Shown: in pieces, positions 1 to 8,745 of the stretch
How positions within the stretch are numbered: position 1 is the stretch's first letter
Layout of the letters: each line of letters starts with the position of its first letter
Origin: a virus
Strand: one strand, 5' to 3'
DNA: 64,000 nt
Virus record (IMG/VR): IMGVR_UViG_3300043774_000656
Span: 59,305-123,304 of that record
Position numbers and translations under genes: made by a program
Notes under the pieces: model-generated
What the model saw: only the letters and a program-made list of their open reading frames with translations
Told to the model about the DNA's origin: nothing
Databases searched by the model: none

Positions 1-695
1 TTGATACGTCCTCTACCATAGCCACGTTTAAATGGATTATCCCAATCTTTAAGTTCACCACCTCCTACTAGATAAGCTTCCTGGCAAACATCATGACAAA
101 GCTCAAGCAGGTCATCACTTAAAATCTTAACTGCTGGTAAAAATGGATTGACTCCTGATCTATAAAGGATCTCAGCTCTTAGATAGTTGCCGATACCGTT
201 AAAGTATTTTTGATCCATCATTATTTCATAGATGGGCTTTTCGAAAAGCTTTTTATTTGAAGATGACTTGACGTGTTCTACGAAGCCTTCATACTCTGAA
301 AGCGGGCAAGGGCCTCTCTTATTACTCCAACTTTCAGTCCAGTCCCATTTTGCAAATCGACGGACGTCTACCATCATTAGACTATATCCATCTTCTCTAT
401 AAAATTTAAGATGTGCATGTTTAACCATTTCACCGGGACTGGCAAGATACCAGTTGCCGCTCATGCCCATTGCAAACTTAATGCTACGTTCCTCACCTGC
501 CATTGATATTAAGGTAAGCATTAATTCCTTACCTCGGCTTTGGGCCTCAATTGTAAAAGGCATTCCTCCAAATGGATCTTCCATTTGAGTTTTAACTTTA
601 GTCTCAGGTGACTTTCTGATGTTAGTGTATATCTGACCTTCTGAAACTGAGTTAATGTACTCAGACATGATTTTGACTTCTGCTAATTCAGGCAT
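1..695 (-). CDS. Fpg/Nei-family DNA glycosylase, C-terminus cut by window edge
   Basis: Base-excision repair glycosylase/AP lyase. Starting at 695 the protein begins MPELAEV, so it has the family's catalytic Pro2 and Glu3; a start at 668 would lose both. Lys56 in SRGKELML fits the beta-hairpin lysine, MSG at 78-80 and DVRRF at 110-114 fit Fpg motifs, and GIGNYL at 167-172 is the helix-two-turn-helix that grips DNA. The C-terminal zinc finger, if any, is beyond position 1. First gene of a leftward repair cluster; it overlaps the gene behind it by 8 nt. Fpg versus Nei specificity cannot be told. Confidence 0.88.
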   Translation of the reverse strand, partial: MPELAEVKIMSEYINSVSEGQIYTNIRKSPETKVKTQMEDPFGGMPFTIEAQSRGKELMLTLISMAGEERSIKFAMGMSGNWYLASPGEMVKHAHLKFYREDGYSLMMVDVRRFAKWDWTESWSNKRGPCPLSEYEGFVEHVKSSSNKKLFEKPIYEIMMDQKYFNGIGNYLRAEILYRSGVNPFLPAVKILSDDLLELCHDVCQEAYLVGGGELKDWDNPFKRGYGRGRI

Positions 696-888
696 CTGCT
701 TCTTTGCTAGTGAAAATGTAGGTGTTATCAAAATCACCATAAGGTTCACCTAGCGTCACATTAAAATGTTTTCTTAGTTCGGTCAATTCAGACTGAAGCA
801 AGTTTACACCTAATCTATAAGACGCTTGTGTCTTAAGTCTTTCGTTTACGTGATTGATGATAACTACCAACTTTTCTGGGTTAAACAT
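688..888 (-). CDS. small hypothetical protein (66 aa)
   Basis: Unrecognised 66-residue protein lying between the glycosylase and the DNA ligase, with 1-nt and 8-nt overlaps on its two sides, so surely co-transcribed and translationally coupled with repair genes. Predicted mostly helical at the N-terminus. No motif seen. Confidence 0.7.
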   Translation of the reverse strand: MFNPEKLVVIINHVNERLKTQASYRLGVNLLQSELTELRKHFNVTLGEPYGDFDNTYIFTSKEADA

Positions 889-2213
889 TATTTGACATTA
901 TTTATATTGTCGGCTTCTGACTTATCATTCCTGATCTCAATAAACCTAGGTAAGAAAAGGCTATGGTTGCCATGCTTATCCGTAATGCTCAAGTTATATT
1001 GAATGGCTACGATTTTGCCGATCAGCTCATTCTTATTTATCAAACCATTGAACATTTCAAGATCAGCATCAGTAAAGCCAGAACCAACGTCTACTCTCAA
1101 TTTGCCAGTAGAGTCAGATACACAGAGACTGCCAACATAACCTGTACGTCGACCTTCACCTGGGATCCAGCCTGTAACAATTAAGTCACAGTCATTAACT
1201 TCCTTAAGCTTGATCCAGTTTCTGCTACGTTTACATTCATACACTGCATCAGTTTTGCAGATAACACCTTCACCGCCGTTCTTAACAATTTCTTTATACT
1301 GATCCATCATCTCATTGACGCTATTGAAAGTCCAACGCTCTGATAGACAAATATGCTTACAGTTTTCTGTCAGATGTAACCACAGCAAATCAAGAACATT
1401 TCTACGATCAGTATACTTTATTTTACCTTTACCTGCAGTAAGTACCTTTTCTTCCTCAAAGTCAAATATGTTGAACATGAACTCTTTAGAAATTTCTCCA
1501 TCTACTTTACCCTTGAGCATTCTGTTCAGTTTACCTGATACTGACTTGCGATCATGGTCAGTTAGCTCACCATCAAAGAACCAGCCTTCAAAATCAAAGT
1601 TAGGATTTGAGGCTACCATCTTATGAAGCTCGATATTCACATACTTCATATGTTCAGTAGGTACCTGATTGAAGTTTCTGGTAAAATACTGGAAGTCACC
1701 GTCTTTATAGATTGCAATAATACGAACTCCGTCATATTTATGCTCACAGTAGATGGTGTCCCATTTTTCAATAAGCTCTACGTCATCTTCTGAAAGCATC
1801 AAGCTTGGGTTAGGTATCAGCTCACGTCCTACAGCTTTATTGATAGACTTAGCCTGTATACCTATGTTGAGGTTCTTAGTAAGTACATCATAAAGTGTTT
1901 GTTGCAATTCAGATGGGAAACTAGATATAACCCAGTGTGCCTCTTCGCGCAATTCTTTATTTGCAGACTTAGCGTCTTTAAGTTTTTGTACTAGATCTTT
2001 AACCGCCTTAAATGTATCTGAAGTCCCAAATACAATTCCTACTTCCATGTCTAGCTTATTAAGCTTGGTAGTAATAAATGGGTTGTATGCAACCTCAAGT
2101 AGAAACTCCAATTCAGGAGTTAGATTCTGCTTAAGTATACGCTGCATCTGGTCCTGTGAACCTTTACCAGTACAGGCTGCAATTTTTTGCAATGTCTCTA
2201 ATGCTTTAATCAT
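888..2213 (-). CDS. ATP-dependent DNA ligase
   Basis: Seals nicks in duplex DNA by lysine adenylation. Nucleotidyltransferase motifs are in order: motif I EHKYDGVRI with Lys159 as the AMP acceptor, FDGEL near 213-217, GGEGVICK at 313-320 (motif IV) and NWIKLK at 332-337 (motif V), followed by an OB-fold-like tail. About 150 residues precede motif I, as in T4 gp30-type ligases with an N-terminal DNA-binding domain; 441 aa is close to that size. It sits with glycosylase, RNase HII and helicase genes, a repair/Okazaki-processing cluster. Confidence 0.95.
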   Translation of the reverse strand: MIKALETLQKIAACTGKGSQDQMQRILKQNLTPELEFLLEVAYNPFITTKLNKLDMEVGIVFGTSDTFKAVKDLVQKLKDAKSANKELREEAHWVISSFPSELQQTLYDVLTKNLNIGIQAKSINKAVGRELIPNPSLMLSEDDVELIEKWDTIYCEHKYDGVRIIAIYKDGDFQYFTRNFNQVPTEHMKYVNIELHKMVASNPNFDFEGWFFDGELTDHDRKSVSGKLNRMLKGKVDGEISKEFMFNIFDFEEEKVLTAGKGKIKYTDRRNVLDLLWLHLTENCKHICLSERWTFNSVNEMMDQYKEIVKNGGEGVICKTDAVYECKRSRNWIKLKEVNDCDLIVTGWIPGEGRRTGYVGSLCVSDSTGKLRVDVGSGFTDADLEMFNGLINKNELIGKIVAIQYNLSITDKHGNHSLFLPRFIEIRNDKSEADNINNVK

Positions 2214-2214
2214 A

Positions 2215-2514
2215 TTATGCGTGTGTATGTTCTAATTGAAAAGTTAACTCTAATCCCCATGGGAGTTTATAAGCAGTGAAACCGCCTGTGCCTACGTTTG
2301 TAACGTCTGCTTTATCATAGATAGCCCTTGTCAAAAGATCCCTTGCCGTAAAGCGTAAATCGTCCATATCTGGTACTTCCATTCTTCCGTCACCCTTATA
2401 CCATTTCCAGTCCTTTTCCTGCATGTGGTTTAACACCGCTTCGAAGTTAAAGCTTTTCATAATGTCGTAAGCTTTTTTCTCAAGTTCAGAATCTGTGAAT
2501 TTTTCGTGTGCCAT
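2215..2514 (-). CDS. conserved-looking hypothetical protein (99 aa)
   Basis: Unrecognised acidic protein, Trp/Lys-rich in the middle (KDWKWYKGDGR). It ends 1 nt upstream of the ligase start, so both are probably read from the promoter at 2531-2581, which lies just before this gene. Confidence 0.7.
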   Translation of the reverse strand: MAHEKFTDSELEKKAYDIMKSFNFEAVLNHMQEKDWKWYKGDGRMEVPDMDDLRFTARDLLTRAIYDKADVTNVGTGGFTAYKLPWGLELTFQLEHTHA

Positions 2515-2530
2515 GTTGATTATGTTTATT

Positions 2531-2581
2531 GTTATGGTGTAAATATAACTAGACTAGGTTCAATCTGAAAGTTATTTGCAG
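2531..2581 (-). promoter_or_regulatory. early-type promoter (CAGCAA/CTTT/TAnnTTTAC class)
   Basis: Reads on the minus strand CTGCAA, 4 nt, CTTT, exactly 20 nt, TATATTTACACCATAAC. Serves the 99-aa gene and the ligase operon. One of 22 such sites in this window. Confidence 0.8.
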
Positions 2582-2584
2582 ATT

Positions 2585-3154
2585 TTACTTTTTCCAGTTA
2601 TTGAAAGCCCATGAGACATCTTCTGAAACATGAGCTTTAGGTTGAGATGGTTCGTACTTACTATAAGGATTGTAGACAGGCTTGCTGGTCTGTTCAGGCT
2701 TTAAGCTTGCAGCCATTGATTTCAGTATACTGAATAGTCTGTGCGACTGGCCTATACTGATAATACTGTCTCTAACGTTTTTATAAATGAAAGCACTTGC
2801 TGATTCATAACCTTCGTTTTCCAGCAAGTCAATTACTTTAGCACCGACTTCATTGAATACGTCTTCAGAAGGATTAAGGACTGGAGCAACTTTGCAAATA
2901 CCAATACCGCTAAGCTTCTGTTTATCGGATTTGCCGGACATCATTCCTCGCATTACACCAAAGCCACTACGTCTTGAGGCTTTATTGATAAGCTCTGCTG
3001 TCTGCTTATCTACTGGTTGAACTGTGTTGCCGGTTTTGTGATATACGATATCTACACAACCATAAGACTCTACTGTACTACAAGTTACGCAAACTTTATA
3101 GCCAAGTTCTGCCCTTTTTACAGGCATGTCGTTTTTACATTTCGCACATTTCAT
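2585..3154 (-). CDS. zinc-ribbon protein of unknown function
   Basis: The N-terminus holds a C4 zinc ribbon: CAKC at 3-6 and CVTC at 22-25. The rest (about 160 aa) is unrecognised, with a Pro/Ser-rich linker near 150-170 before a short Trp-containing tail. The start codon lies inside the promoter's ACAC-TATG end, so its mRNA would be nearly leaderless. Zinc ribbons of this type often bind nucleic acid or RNA polymerase, but nothing here shows which. Confidence 0.8.
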   Translation of the reverse strand: MKCAKCKNDMPVKRAELGYKVCVTCSTVESYGCVDIVYHKTGNTVQPVDKQTAELINKASRRSGFGVMRGMMSGKSDKQKLSGIGICKVAPVLNPSEDVFNEVGAKVIDLLENEGYESASAFIYKNVRDSIISIGQSHRLFSILKSMAASLKPEQTSKPVYNPYSKYEPSQPKAHVSEDVSWAFNNWKK

Positions 3155-3190
3155 AGTGTAAATATAACAAGCATCTTTTGCCTGTCAAAG
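3153..3190 (-). promoter_or_regulatory. early-type promoter overlapping a start codon
   Basis: CTTT, 20 nt, TATATTTACAC then TATG: the -7 box is only 4 nt from the ATG of the zinc-ribbon gene. Predicts a leaderless or almost leaderless transcript. Confidence 0.7.
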
Positions 3191-3196
3191 AAATCT

Positions 3197-3826
3197 TCAG
3201 AAAAGTGAGTTGCTGTTATTTTTAGATATAACATAGTTGGAAATAAATGTAGTCCTGTGATGAACAGTAGGCCCATTTTCCAATAGGGCTTCACGATGAT
3301 CTGCAGTGCCATAACCTTTATTGCTTTCCCATTTATAAACAGGAAACTGTTCAGCAAGTCTGGTCATATAGCCATCTCTTTCGACTTTAGCCAAAATAGA
3401 AGCTGCAGCAATTGAATAGTAGTTAGCATCACCTTTAACTACACAGGTATGCGGTATACTTCTGTAACCGTTAAACTTATCACCATCAACTATAATATGC
3501 TCAGGTGTTTGACCAAGACCGTCAAGAGCTTTATGCATAGTTTTAAAGGTGGCCTGAAGTATGTTGAAAGTATCTATTTCATGAACAGAACCATAGGCTA
3601 CAGAATATGCTATGGCGTTCTTCTTAATTATTTCCACTGCCTCTAACCTTTGCTTCTCTGAAAGCTTTTTAGAGTCTTTAACCAGAGGATGGCTAAAATC
3701 TTTAGGTAGGATAACAGCTGCGGCAACTACAGGTCCAGCAAAGCAACCTCTACCTACTTCATCAACGCCTGCTTCTATACAGTCCTGTAAAAATGGCTTA
3801 AGTTTAGTCAATGTTTTTTGTGTCAT
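3197..3826 (-). CDS. rnhB: ribonuclease HII
   Basis: Cleaves RNA in RNA-DNA hybrids, removing primers or misincorporated ribonucleotides. VDEVGRG at 21-27 carries the first acidic pair (Asp22, Glu23), VDGD at 113-116 another catalytic Asp, and ASILAKVERD at 142-151 ends in the conserved Asp151. 209 aa is the normal bacterial RNase HII length. Its start overlaps the helicase gene by 23 nt, so the two are made together. Confidence 0.95.
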   Translation of the reverse strand: MTQKTLTKLKPFLQDCIEAGVDEVGRGCFAGPVVAAAVILPKDFSHPLVKDSKKLSEKQRLEAVEIIKKNAIAYSVAYGSVHEIDTFNILQATFKTMHKALDGLGQTPEHIIVDGDKFNGYRSIPHTCVVKGDANYYSIAAASILAKVERDGYMTRLAEQFPVYKWESNKGYGTADHREALLENGPTVHHRTTFISNYVISKNNSNSLF

Positions 3827-5219
3827 ACATCATAAAATAAAGTTCATGCTTAGGTCGGGTAATAGCAACGTAATGTACATTCATAGACTCTTGGTCCTCA
3901 ACATCACCTGGGTCAAATGAAACACTCTTAAGTTCCTTTTCATCTAGTTCAAGACCATTATGTTGTATGATGTCAGGTGAAATTGAATTGACTACAACAC
4001 AGGTTGGAAACTCTCGACCTTTGCTCTTGTGAATGGTAGTAATGAAAGTTTTGCTCTCACTGTTCTCGTCTATAAACTGTATCAGCTCACTACCTTTACC
4101 AAAATCTGGCAAGATTCTTTTAAGCTTCCTGTTTAACTGAGGTGTCACACCTTCCTTTTTTCTAATAACATCTAGTTCATCTTTTGTAAAAACGTTCTGA
4201 TACTTCATAGGTATCTTTTTAAGCAGGAACTTTTCTTCAAGACTTCTGATAACACTATTTGTTCTGGCCAATATCACAACCTCTTTCTTCTTCATTAACT
4301 TAAGAAGTTCATTTTCATCTATAAGATTCATGTGTACTTTACCTGGCTTATCAGAATGTGCCACTGCTTCAAGCGAACTGTAAGAGTTAGAATGCTCTAC
4401 AATATTATAATCTGATCTGAAGTTTTTAGACAGACTGTACTCAACTGTAGTCTTATCTTGCTTAAGTAGCTTTTCAATCATATCACAATTAGAACCAGAG
4501 AAAGCGTATATGCTTTGGTTACGATCACCGATAAGATGGTAGATTTTTGCTTTAAGCTTTAGTAGGATCTTAAGCTGAAGTGCTGAAGTGTCCTGATACT
4601 CATCGACGAACACATAATCATATCGCTTATGCATCTCATCATCCCAAGTTTTACTATCAGTAAGACGTAGTGTTTCAACCAGCATGTCAGTAAAGTCTCT
4701 ACTGCCTGTCTGCTTCAGAAACCTAGTGTATTCAATAAAGAAATCTGGTAGCCTAGACTTTACGTTCTCCTGTTGAAGCATCTTATACTTAGAAATTTGT
4801 GAGCTGCAGTATTCGGGCTCTCTTTCTAGCTTTTCAACTCTGCGCTTAAACGCAATCTTCTCATCAATCCTAGCCTTATTACCAGGTGAACAATTCTTTT
4901 TATACCAGTTTATGAAATGGTGGAAGTCTGCGGTCTTCTTAAACTTTCTACATTTAGCCAGGGTTGAAAGACAAAATGAATGTATCGTCGTGATATTAAC
5001 CCTAGGGTTTTTTATACGATTCCTCAATTCATTTACTGCGTCATTAGTAAAGCTAAAAAAGATTATCCGTTCTGGTTTAACGCCTTGTTCTAAAAGCCAA
5101 ACCAGTCTACCTGCAGCAGACGCTGTTTTACCTGAACCTGCAGTTGCTGTGAGTATCACAGACTCTGGTCCATTGTGTGTAATAAACTTAAATTGTTCCT
5201 CTGTAAATTTTGAAGCCAT
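3804..5219 (-). CDS. UvrD/Rep-like superfamily 1 DNA helicase
   Basis: 3'-5' SF1A helicase type. Motifs in order: Q-motif region FTEEQFKFI, Walker A TAGSGKT ending at 32, Walker B FVDEYQDT, RNFRS (motif IV), IHKSKGREF (motif V) and YVAITRPKHE (motif VI). At 471 aa it is short against UvrD (about 720 aa), so the 2B-type insertions are reduced. Upstream of rnhB in a leftward repair/replication group. Confidence 0.93.
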   Translation of the reverse strand: MASKFTEEQFKFITHNGPESVILTATAGSGKTASAAGRLVWLLEQGVKPERIIFFSFTNDAVNELRNRIKNPRVNITTIHSFCLSTLAKCRKFKKTADFHHFINWYKKNCSPGNKARIDEKIAFKRRVEKLEREPEYCSSQISKYKMLQQENVKSRLPDFFIEYTRFLKQTGSRDFTDMLVETLRLTDSKTWDDEMHKRYDYVFVDEYQDTSALQLKILLKLKAKIYHLIGDRNQSIYAFSGSNCDMIEKLLKQDKTTVEYSLSKNFRSDYNIVEHSNSYSSLEAVAHSDKPGKVHMNLIDENELLKLMKKKEVVILARTNSVIRSLEEKFLLKKIPMKYQNVFTKDELDVIRKKEGVTPQLNRKLKRILPDFGKGSELIQFIDENSESKTFITTIHKSKGREFPTCVVVNSISPDIIQHNGLELDEKELKSVSFDPGDVEDQESMNVHYVAITRPKHELYFMMYDTKNID

Positions 5220-5265
5220 TTGATATCATTCAGTTATAATTATACTGAAACAGATATCAAAGTTT

Positions 5266-5964
5266 TTACAGTTTACTGTTTTCAGATTTCCACTTCTCGT
5301 ATCTGTCAGTGATCTCAATAAGTATCTTGTCACGCATGATATCTTCTTTCGTGAAAACAAAATCACCAATACCAGTAATGCCGTCAAGCATCTTTACGAA
5401 ACTAGGTAAAGCAACCTTATTCTTTTCAATATCATATTGGCTTACGTCACCTGATACAACAACTTTACTACCTTTACCCATACGTGATATGAAAAGCATA
5501 AGTTGTCTGAAGTCAGCGTTCTGTGCCTCATCAAGTATCATAATACAATCATGGAATGTACGACCTCTCATATAGGCAAGCGGCTCATACTTTATAAGAT
5601 CTATAGACAATAACCAGTTAGCTGTGTCATTGCCAACGATCTGTGATAAACAATCCATGTAACTTTCCATGAATGGCTTAATCTTTTCGTCTACGGTACC
5701 TGGTAAAAAGCCAAGTTTTTCACCTGACTCCTGAATAGGTTTAGTAAGAATGATCTGGCTTATTTTACCTTCAGCAAGTAATTGCAGTGCAGCATATACT
5801 GTAGTAAAAGTTTTAGATGTACCTGCTGGCCCATGGCAGAATGTTACTTTGTTTCTTAAGATGGCATCTTTGTACTCAGACTGCTTATCTTTAAGTGTAA
5901 CGTGAGCTAAGTGAGCTAATGTAACCTCTGGTTGCTTAGTTCTTCTTGATGTTTTGCTTCCCAA
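5266..5964 (-). CDS. phoH: PhoH-like P-loop ATPase
   Basis: PhoH family NTPase, common in phages and of uncertain role (linked to RNA metabolism). Walker A GPAGTSKT at 45-52, the family's RGRTF and Walker B MILDEAQN near 141-148, and VVSGDVSQ (sensor-like). 232 aa fits the PhoH core domain alone. Its start overlaps the 90-aa gene behind it by 29 nt. Confidence 0.93.
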   Translation of the reverse strand: MGSKTSRRTKQPEVTLAHLAHVTLKDKQSEYKDAILRNKVTFCHGPAGTSKTFTTVYAALQLLAEGKISQIILTKPIQESGEKLGFLPGTVDEKIKPFMESYMDCLSQIVGNDTANWLLSIDLIKYEPLAYMRGRTFHDCIMILDEAQNADFRQLMLFISRMGKGSKVVVSGDVSQYDIEKNKVALPSFVKMLDGITGIGDFVFTKEDIMRDKILIEITDRYEKWKSENSKL

Positions 5965-6208
5965 ATTCTTGAGCTTTTTGTTTGATTAAAACCAGTTCAT
6001 GACACATTTCATATTCTTCATACTTCTCAAAGTATTCTATCACTTTATCAATAGCACGTAATCTGATTTTCATATTGTATGGAATTTCAATAACCTCATC
6101 CATGTCTTCATAGATAATGAAGATATCGTTGATATCGGATTTCAACATACAGTTATAACATTTCTTGATAAGCTTATCCAACTCATCATCTTTAACTGGC
6201 TTTTCCAT
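5936..6208 (-). CDS. small hypothetical protein, paralogue of 6772-7020
   Basis: 90-aa charged protein. Its second half (AIDKVIEYFEKYEEYEMC) matches the 82-aa protein at 6772-7020 (TIDNMLNFFEGKEEYEKC), same spacing, so the two are paralogues. The helix-rich FFE-x-x-EEYE-x-C stretch looks like a protein-protein interaction helix. Overlaps phoH by 29 nt. Function unknown. Confidence 0.75.
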   Translation of the reverse strand: MEKPVKDDELDKLIKKCYNCMLKSDINDIFIIYEDMDEVIEIPYNMKIRLRAIDKVIEYFEKYEEYEMCHELVLIKQKAQEFGKQNIKKN

Positions 6209-6226
6209 ACCATTGGTTATTAGTAA

Positions 6227-6463
6227 TTAGACCTTTTCGTTTTTATCCCATTTAGAAAGTATGTCTTTCCAAAGGTCCTTAAGATCTTCAGCCTGTTCTT
6301 TAATCGGCGGCATTTCCGTTTTATGCTCTGTCTTGTTATTAGTTATTCTAATCAGAGCAAATGATTTAACAACATTAGCAACATTTACTCCTGCTACAAA
6401 TATAAGCAAGATAGTTCCTAAGAAATTATACCAAGTACTTAAAATAAATTGAAGTGTTTCCAT
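6227..6463 (-). CDS. small membrane protein (78 aa)
   Basis: One clear hydrophobic helix (about residues 15-38, LGTILLIFVAGVNVANVV) followed by a charged cytoplasm-type tail with a likely amphipathic helix (DLKDLWKDILSKWDK). Lies 1 nt after a capsid-tag gene. Holin-like or inner-membrane roles are possible but not shown. Confidence 0.72.
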   Translation of the reverse strand: METLQFILSTWYNFLGTILLIFVAGVNVANVVKSFALIRITNNKTEHKTEMPPIKEQAEDLKDLWKDILSKWDKNEKV

Positions 6464-6464
6464 A

Positions 6465-6791
6465 TTATTTCTTTTTAGCCTTTTCAGCCTTTTCAGCTTC
6501 CTGCTTCTTCTTCAAAGCTTCGGCTTTCATAAAAATTTTATAATCAAGTTGAGCCAGATTTGAAACTATCAAAGACTTTCTATACTTTAGCGTTTCAATC
6601 GCGGCTTTATCTGCGTCACCTTTCTGTAAAAGCTCTTGTGCTTTTGCAGCTGCGGCATTTGCTTTATCCATATTCGCCCTCATCTTTTCCTTTAAAGCAT
6701 CAATCTTTTGATTGCGAATAGCATCGTCAGTTAAGCCGTCTCCTGCTCCTTCATTTATAAATATATCGTATTTACTTATTAACTGTTTCAA
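6465..6791 (-). CDS. coiled-coil protein with capsid-targeting-like N-terminal tag
   Basis: Begins MKQLISKYDIFINEGAG, matching the T4 internal-protein tag pattern (hydrophobic helix, F[IVL]xE, then A/G/S), where T4 gp21 protease cuts after I/L-x-E. The remainder is Ala/Lys/Glu-rich and predicted as a long helix or coiled coil with a Lys-rich end (EKAEKAKKK), fitting a DNA-contacting internal head protein. Packaging in the head is inferred from the tag only. Confidence 0.72.
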   Translation of the reverse strand: MKQLISKYDIFINEGAGDGLTDDAIRNQKIDALKEKMRANMDKANAAAAKAQELLQKGDADKAAIETLKYRKSLIVSNLAQLDYKIFMKAEALKKKQEAEKAEKAKKK

Positions 6792-7020
6792 TTTTTAATA
6801 TATCTTTTTTAACCTCGATCAGATAAGCGCATTTTTCATATTCTTCTTTACCTTCAAAGAAGTTTAACATATTATCGATCGTCTTAATCTTTATTCTATA
6901 ATCAGTCGGCGCATCTATAGCCTCCTGTCTAAAATTAAGTAAAAGATCATAGCCTGTGTTGAAGAAACGTTCTTTACTAACCTCCTTCAAAGCAGTAATA
7001 AATTCATTTACGTCATCCAT
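6772..7020 (-). CDS. small hypothetical protein, paralogue of 5936-6208
   Basis: 82 aa, helical. Shares the [AT]ID-x6-FFE/YFE-x2-EEYE-x-C core with the 90-aa protein encoded next to phoH. Overlaps the tagged coiled-coil gene by 20 nt. No known function. Confidence 0.72.
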   Translation of the reverse strand: MDDVNEFITALKEVSKERFFNTGYDLLLNFRQEAIDAPTDYRIKIKTIDNMLNFFEGKEEYEKCAYLIEVKKDILKIETVNK

Positions 7021-7036
7021 ATAGTATATATCAACT

Positions 7037-7720
7037 TTAAAGCTTTATCAAAAAATGAAGTATCTTCTTAATAACGTATTCATAACCTGGGCTTTTCTCA
7101 AAATGCGGACTGACGGCTACAACATGGCCTTCACCATATATGGTATGTACTGCGGCAGGTGTATCAATTACTTGACCTGCTGTGCCCTTTTCAGAGTAAA
7201 TATCTTCAGTAAACGTCATCAGCACATTCTCTTCTACAGATAAGCTTTCAATAAATCGTTGCCACACCGGGCCATTATGGTAATAGATACCTGGTAGTAC
7301 GTCTTCTTTTATCTTTAGAAGTTTCTTACCCTTATCTGTCATCTTAAACGACATGTTTGTCTCACCTCTATGTGCGTTCTCTTTATCAACTAATTCGTAG
7401 TTAATTAAACCAAGTGACCACGTATAACCTGAAGATAGAGCATAAGCCCCAGCGCATACACCAAGTACTTTACCCCCATTTTTTACATAATTTATTAAGG
7501 CAGCTCGACCTACCCATTCCAGTGTATTACATATTTTACTACCACTTCCGCCTGGCAATATAATGCAATCGTATTGCTTAAGTATATCATGTGTGAAGTC
7601 GCTTTCTTTCAGCACAGATAAGTCTCCGATTAAACCAGACTTATAGTGTTTAAGCCATACGTTAATTGTATTAGATGTTACGCCATCGCTGATATAAAGT
7701 CCTATCCTTTTATTTCTCAT
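7037..7720 (-). CDS. class I amidotransferase-like protein (BPL_N type)
   Basis: Resembles the stand-alone amidotransferase-fold domain found at the N-terminus of eukaryotic biotin-protein ligases. LPGGSGS at 55-61 is the oxyanion-loop region and GVCAGAY carries the nucleophile-elbow Cys89; a His is present in the C-terminal part (VSPHFE). 227 aa is the full domain and no ligase domain follows. Substrate is unknown for phage members. Overlaps the dnaJ-like gene by 11 nt. Confidence 0.8.
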   Translation of the reverse strand: MRNKRIGLYISDGVTSNTINVWLKHYKSGLIGDLSVLKESDFTHDILKQYDCIILPGGSGSKICNTLEWVGRAALINYVKNGGKVLGVCAGAYALSSGYTWSLGLINYELVDKENAHRGETNMSFKMTDKGKKLLKIKEDVLPGIYYHNGPVWQRFIESLSVEENVLMTFTEDIYSEKGTAGQVIDTPAAVHTIYGEGHVVAVSPHFEKSPGYEYVIKKILHFLIKL

Positions 7721-8525
7721 AAGTCTTTAATTGTTCTATAAGATTTTTCTCTTCGCTAGAAATTTGTCTAGGAAAAACAGGTCTTATCTTAACCATTAGA
7801 TTACCTTTCTTGTCACTGTCATAGAAAGGCATACCGCAACCAGGTATTGCTATAGTGCCTTCAGTCATTGGTGATATAGTATGCATCAGTGAACCCTCAG
7901 GTGCAGGTATTTCAACATGACCACCTGCCATGATCGTATAAATATGAACATTGAGATCTATGAACAGGTCAGCACCTCTTCTAATAAAGCGCTCATCCAT
8001 CAGCACAGTAGGTATGATAATCAGATCTCCTTTATTCAGTGCAGAATTATAGGGATGCGGATAACCTAAACCTCTTATTCTTAACTTCTGACCTGTTTCT
8101 ACACCTTTCTTAATGTTTATCTTATATGACTTGCCATTTAACTGGACATCTTTGCTAACTCCTGTATAAGCCTCTTGCATAGTCAGAGTCATCTGTATGA
8201 TAATATCAGGACCCTTTTTAACACCTTGACTTCCATATATTTCGTCAAATGCCTGTGACCAGCCCTGTGAAAACATAGTGTCTTTTATGAAATCATAGTT
8301 ATCGGCGTATTGCATGCGCTGACCAGAATGGTCATACTTAGCCCTCTTACCCTCATCACCTAAAATATCATATGCTTCTGATATCTGTTTGAATTTTTCT
8401 TCAGCAGCTGTATCACCAGGGTTCTTATCAGGATGGTATTTTATAGCCAAAGATCTATAGGCTTTCTTAATATCATCTTGACTGGAACCCTTCTCGACAC
8501 CCAGTATTTCATAAAAATTTTTCAT
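7710..8525 (-). CDS. DnaJ/CbpA-type Hsp40 co-chaperone
   Basis: Stimulates DnaK-type ATPase. J domain at 1-70 with HPD at 31-33, then directly the beta-sandwich substrate-binding C-terminal domains (GPDIIIQMTL, IRGLGYP, KGDLII); there is no Gly/Phe linker of normal length and no CxxCxGxG zinc domain, so it is CbpA-like. 271 aa is short for the class. Phage use is probably folding or assembly of virion proteins with host DnaK. Confidence 0.93.
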   Translation of the reverse strand: MKNFYEILGVEKGSSQDDIKKAYRSLAIKYHPDKNPGDTAAEEKFKQISEAYDILGDEGKRAKYDHSGQRMQYADNYDFIKDTMFSQGWSQAFDEIYGSQGVKKGPDIIIQMTLTMQEAYTGVSKDVQLNGKSYKINIKKGVETGQKLRIRGLGYPHPYNSALNKGDLIIIPTVLMDERFIRRGADLFIDLNVHIYTIMAGGHVEIPAPEGSLMHTISPMTEGTIAIPGCGMPFYDSDKKGNLMVKIRPVFPRQISSEEKNLIEQLKTYEK

Positions 8526-8533
8526 GTAATGGT

Positions 8534-8725
8534 TTAGAGATCCAGCTTGCTTTCGTTAAGCTGCTTCGTTTTCAATGCTCTCTCCTTTCTGTTTTCTAAG
8601 AGCATCCTTTCGGTTAATAGATTCTGGGCTTCAATAGCTTCTGAGAGCTTATTTAAAGATTTAATAAGTGAGGGTAAATCATTGTCATAATACTTTTTAC
8701 CCATTATAGTTTTGTGAAATTCCAT
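8534..8725 (-). CDS. small coiled-coil hypothetical protein (63 aa)
   Basis: Highly charged helical protein (LIKSLNKLSEAIEAQNLL) between the dnaJ-like gene and a tagged gene, same strand, short spacing. Not recognised. Confidence 0.65.
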   Translation of the reverse strand: MEFHKTIMGKKYYDNDLPSLIKSLNKLSEAIEAQNLLTERMLLENRKERALKTKQLNESKLDL

Positions 8726-8745
8726 ATCCTTTATTGTTTATATGG

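Noticed and set aside
3612-3920. 102-aa plus-strand frame over the rnhB/helicase border
   Set aside because: It overlaps two well-supported enzymes on the other strand and its sequence has no family look.
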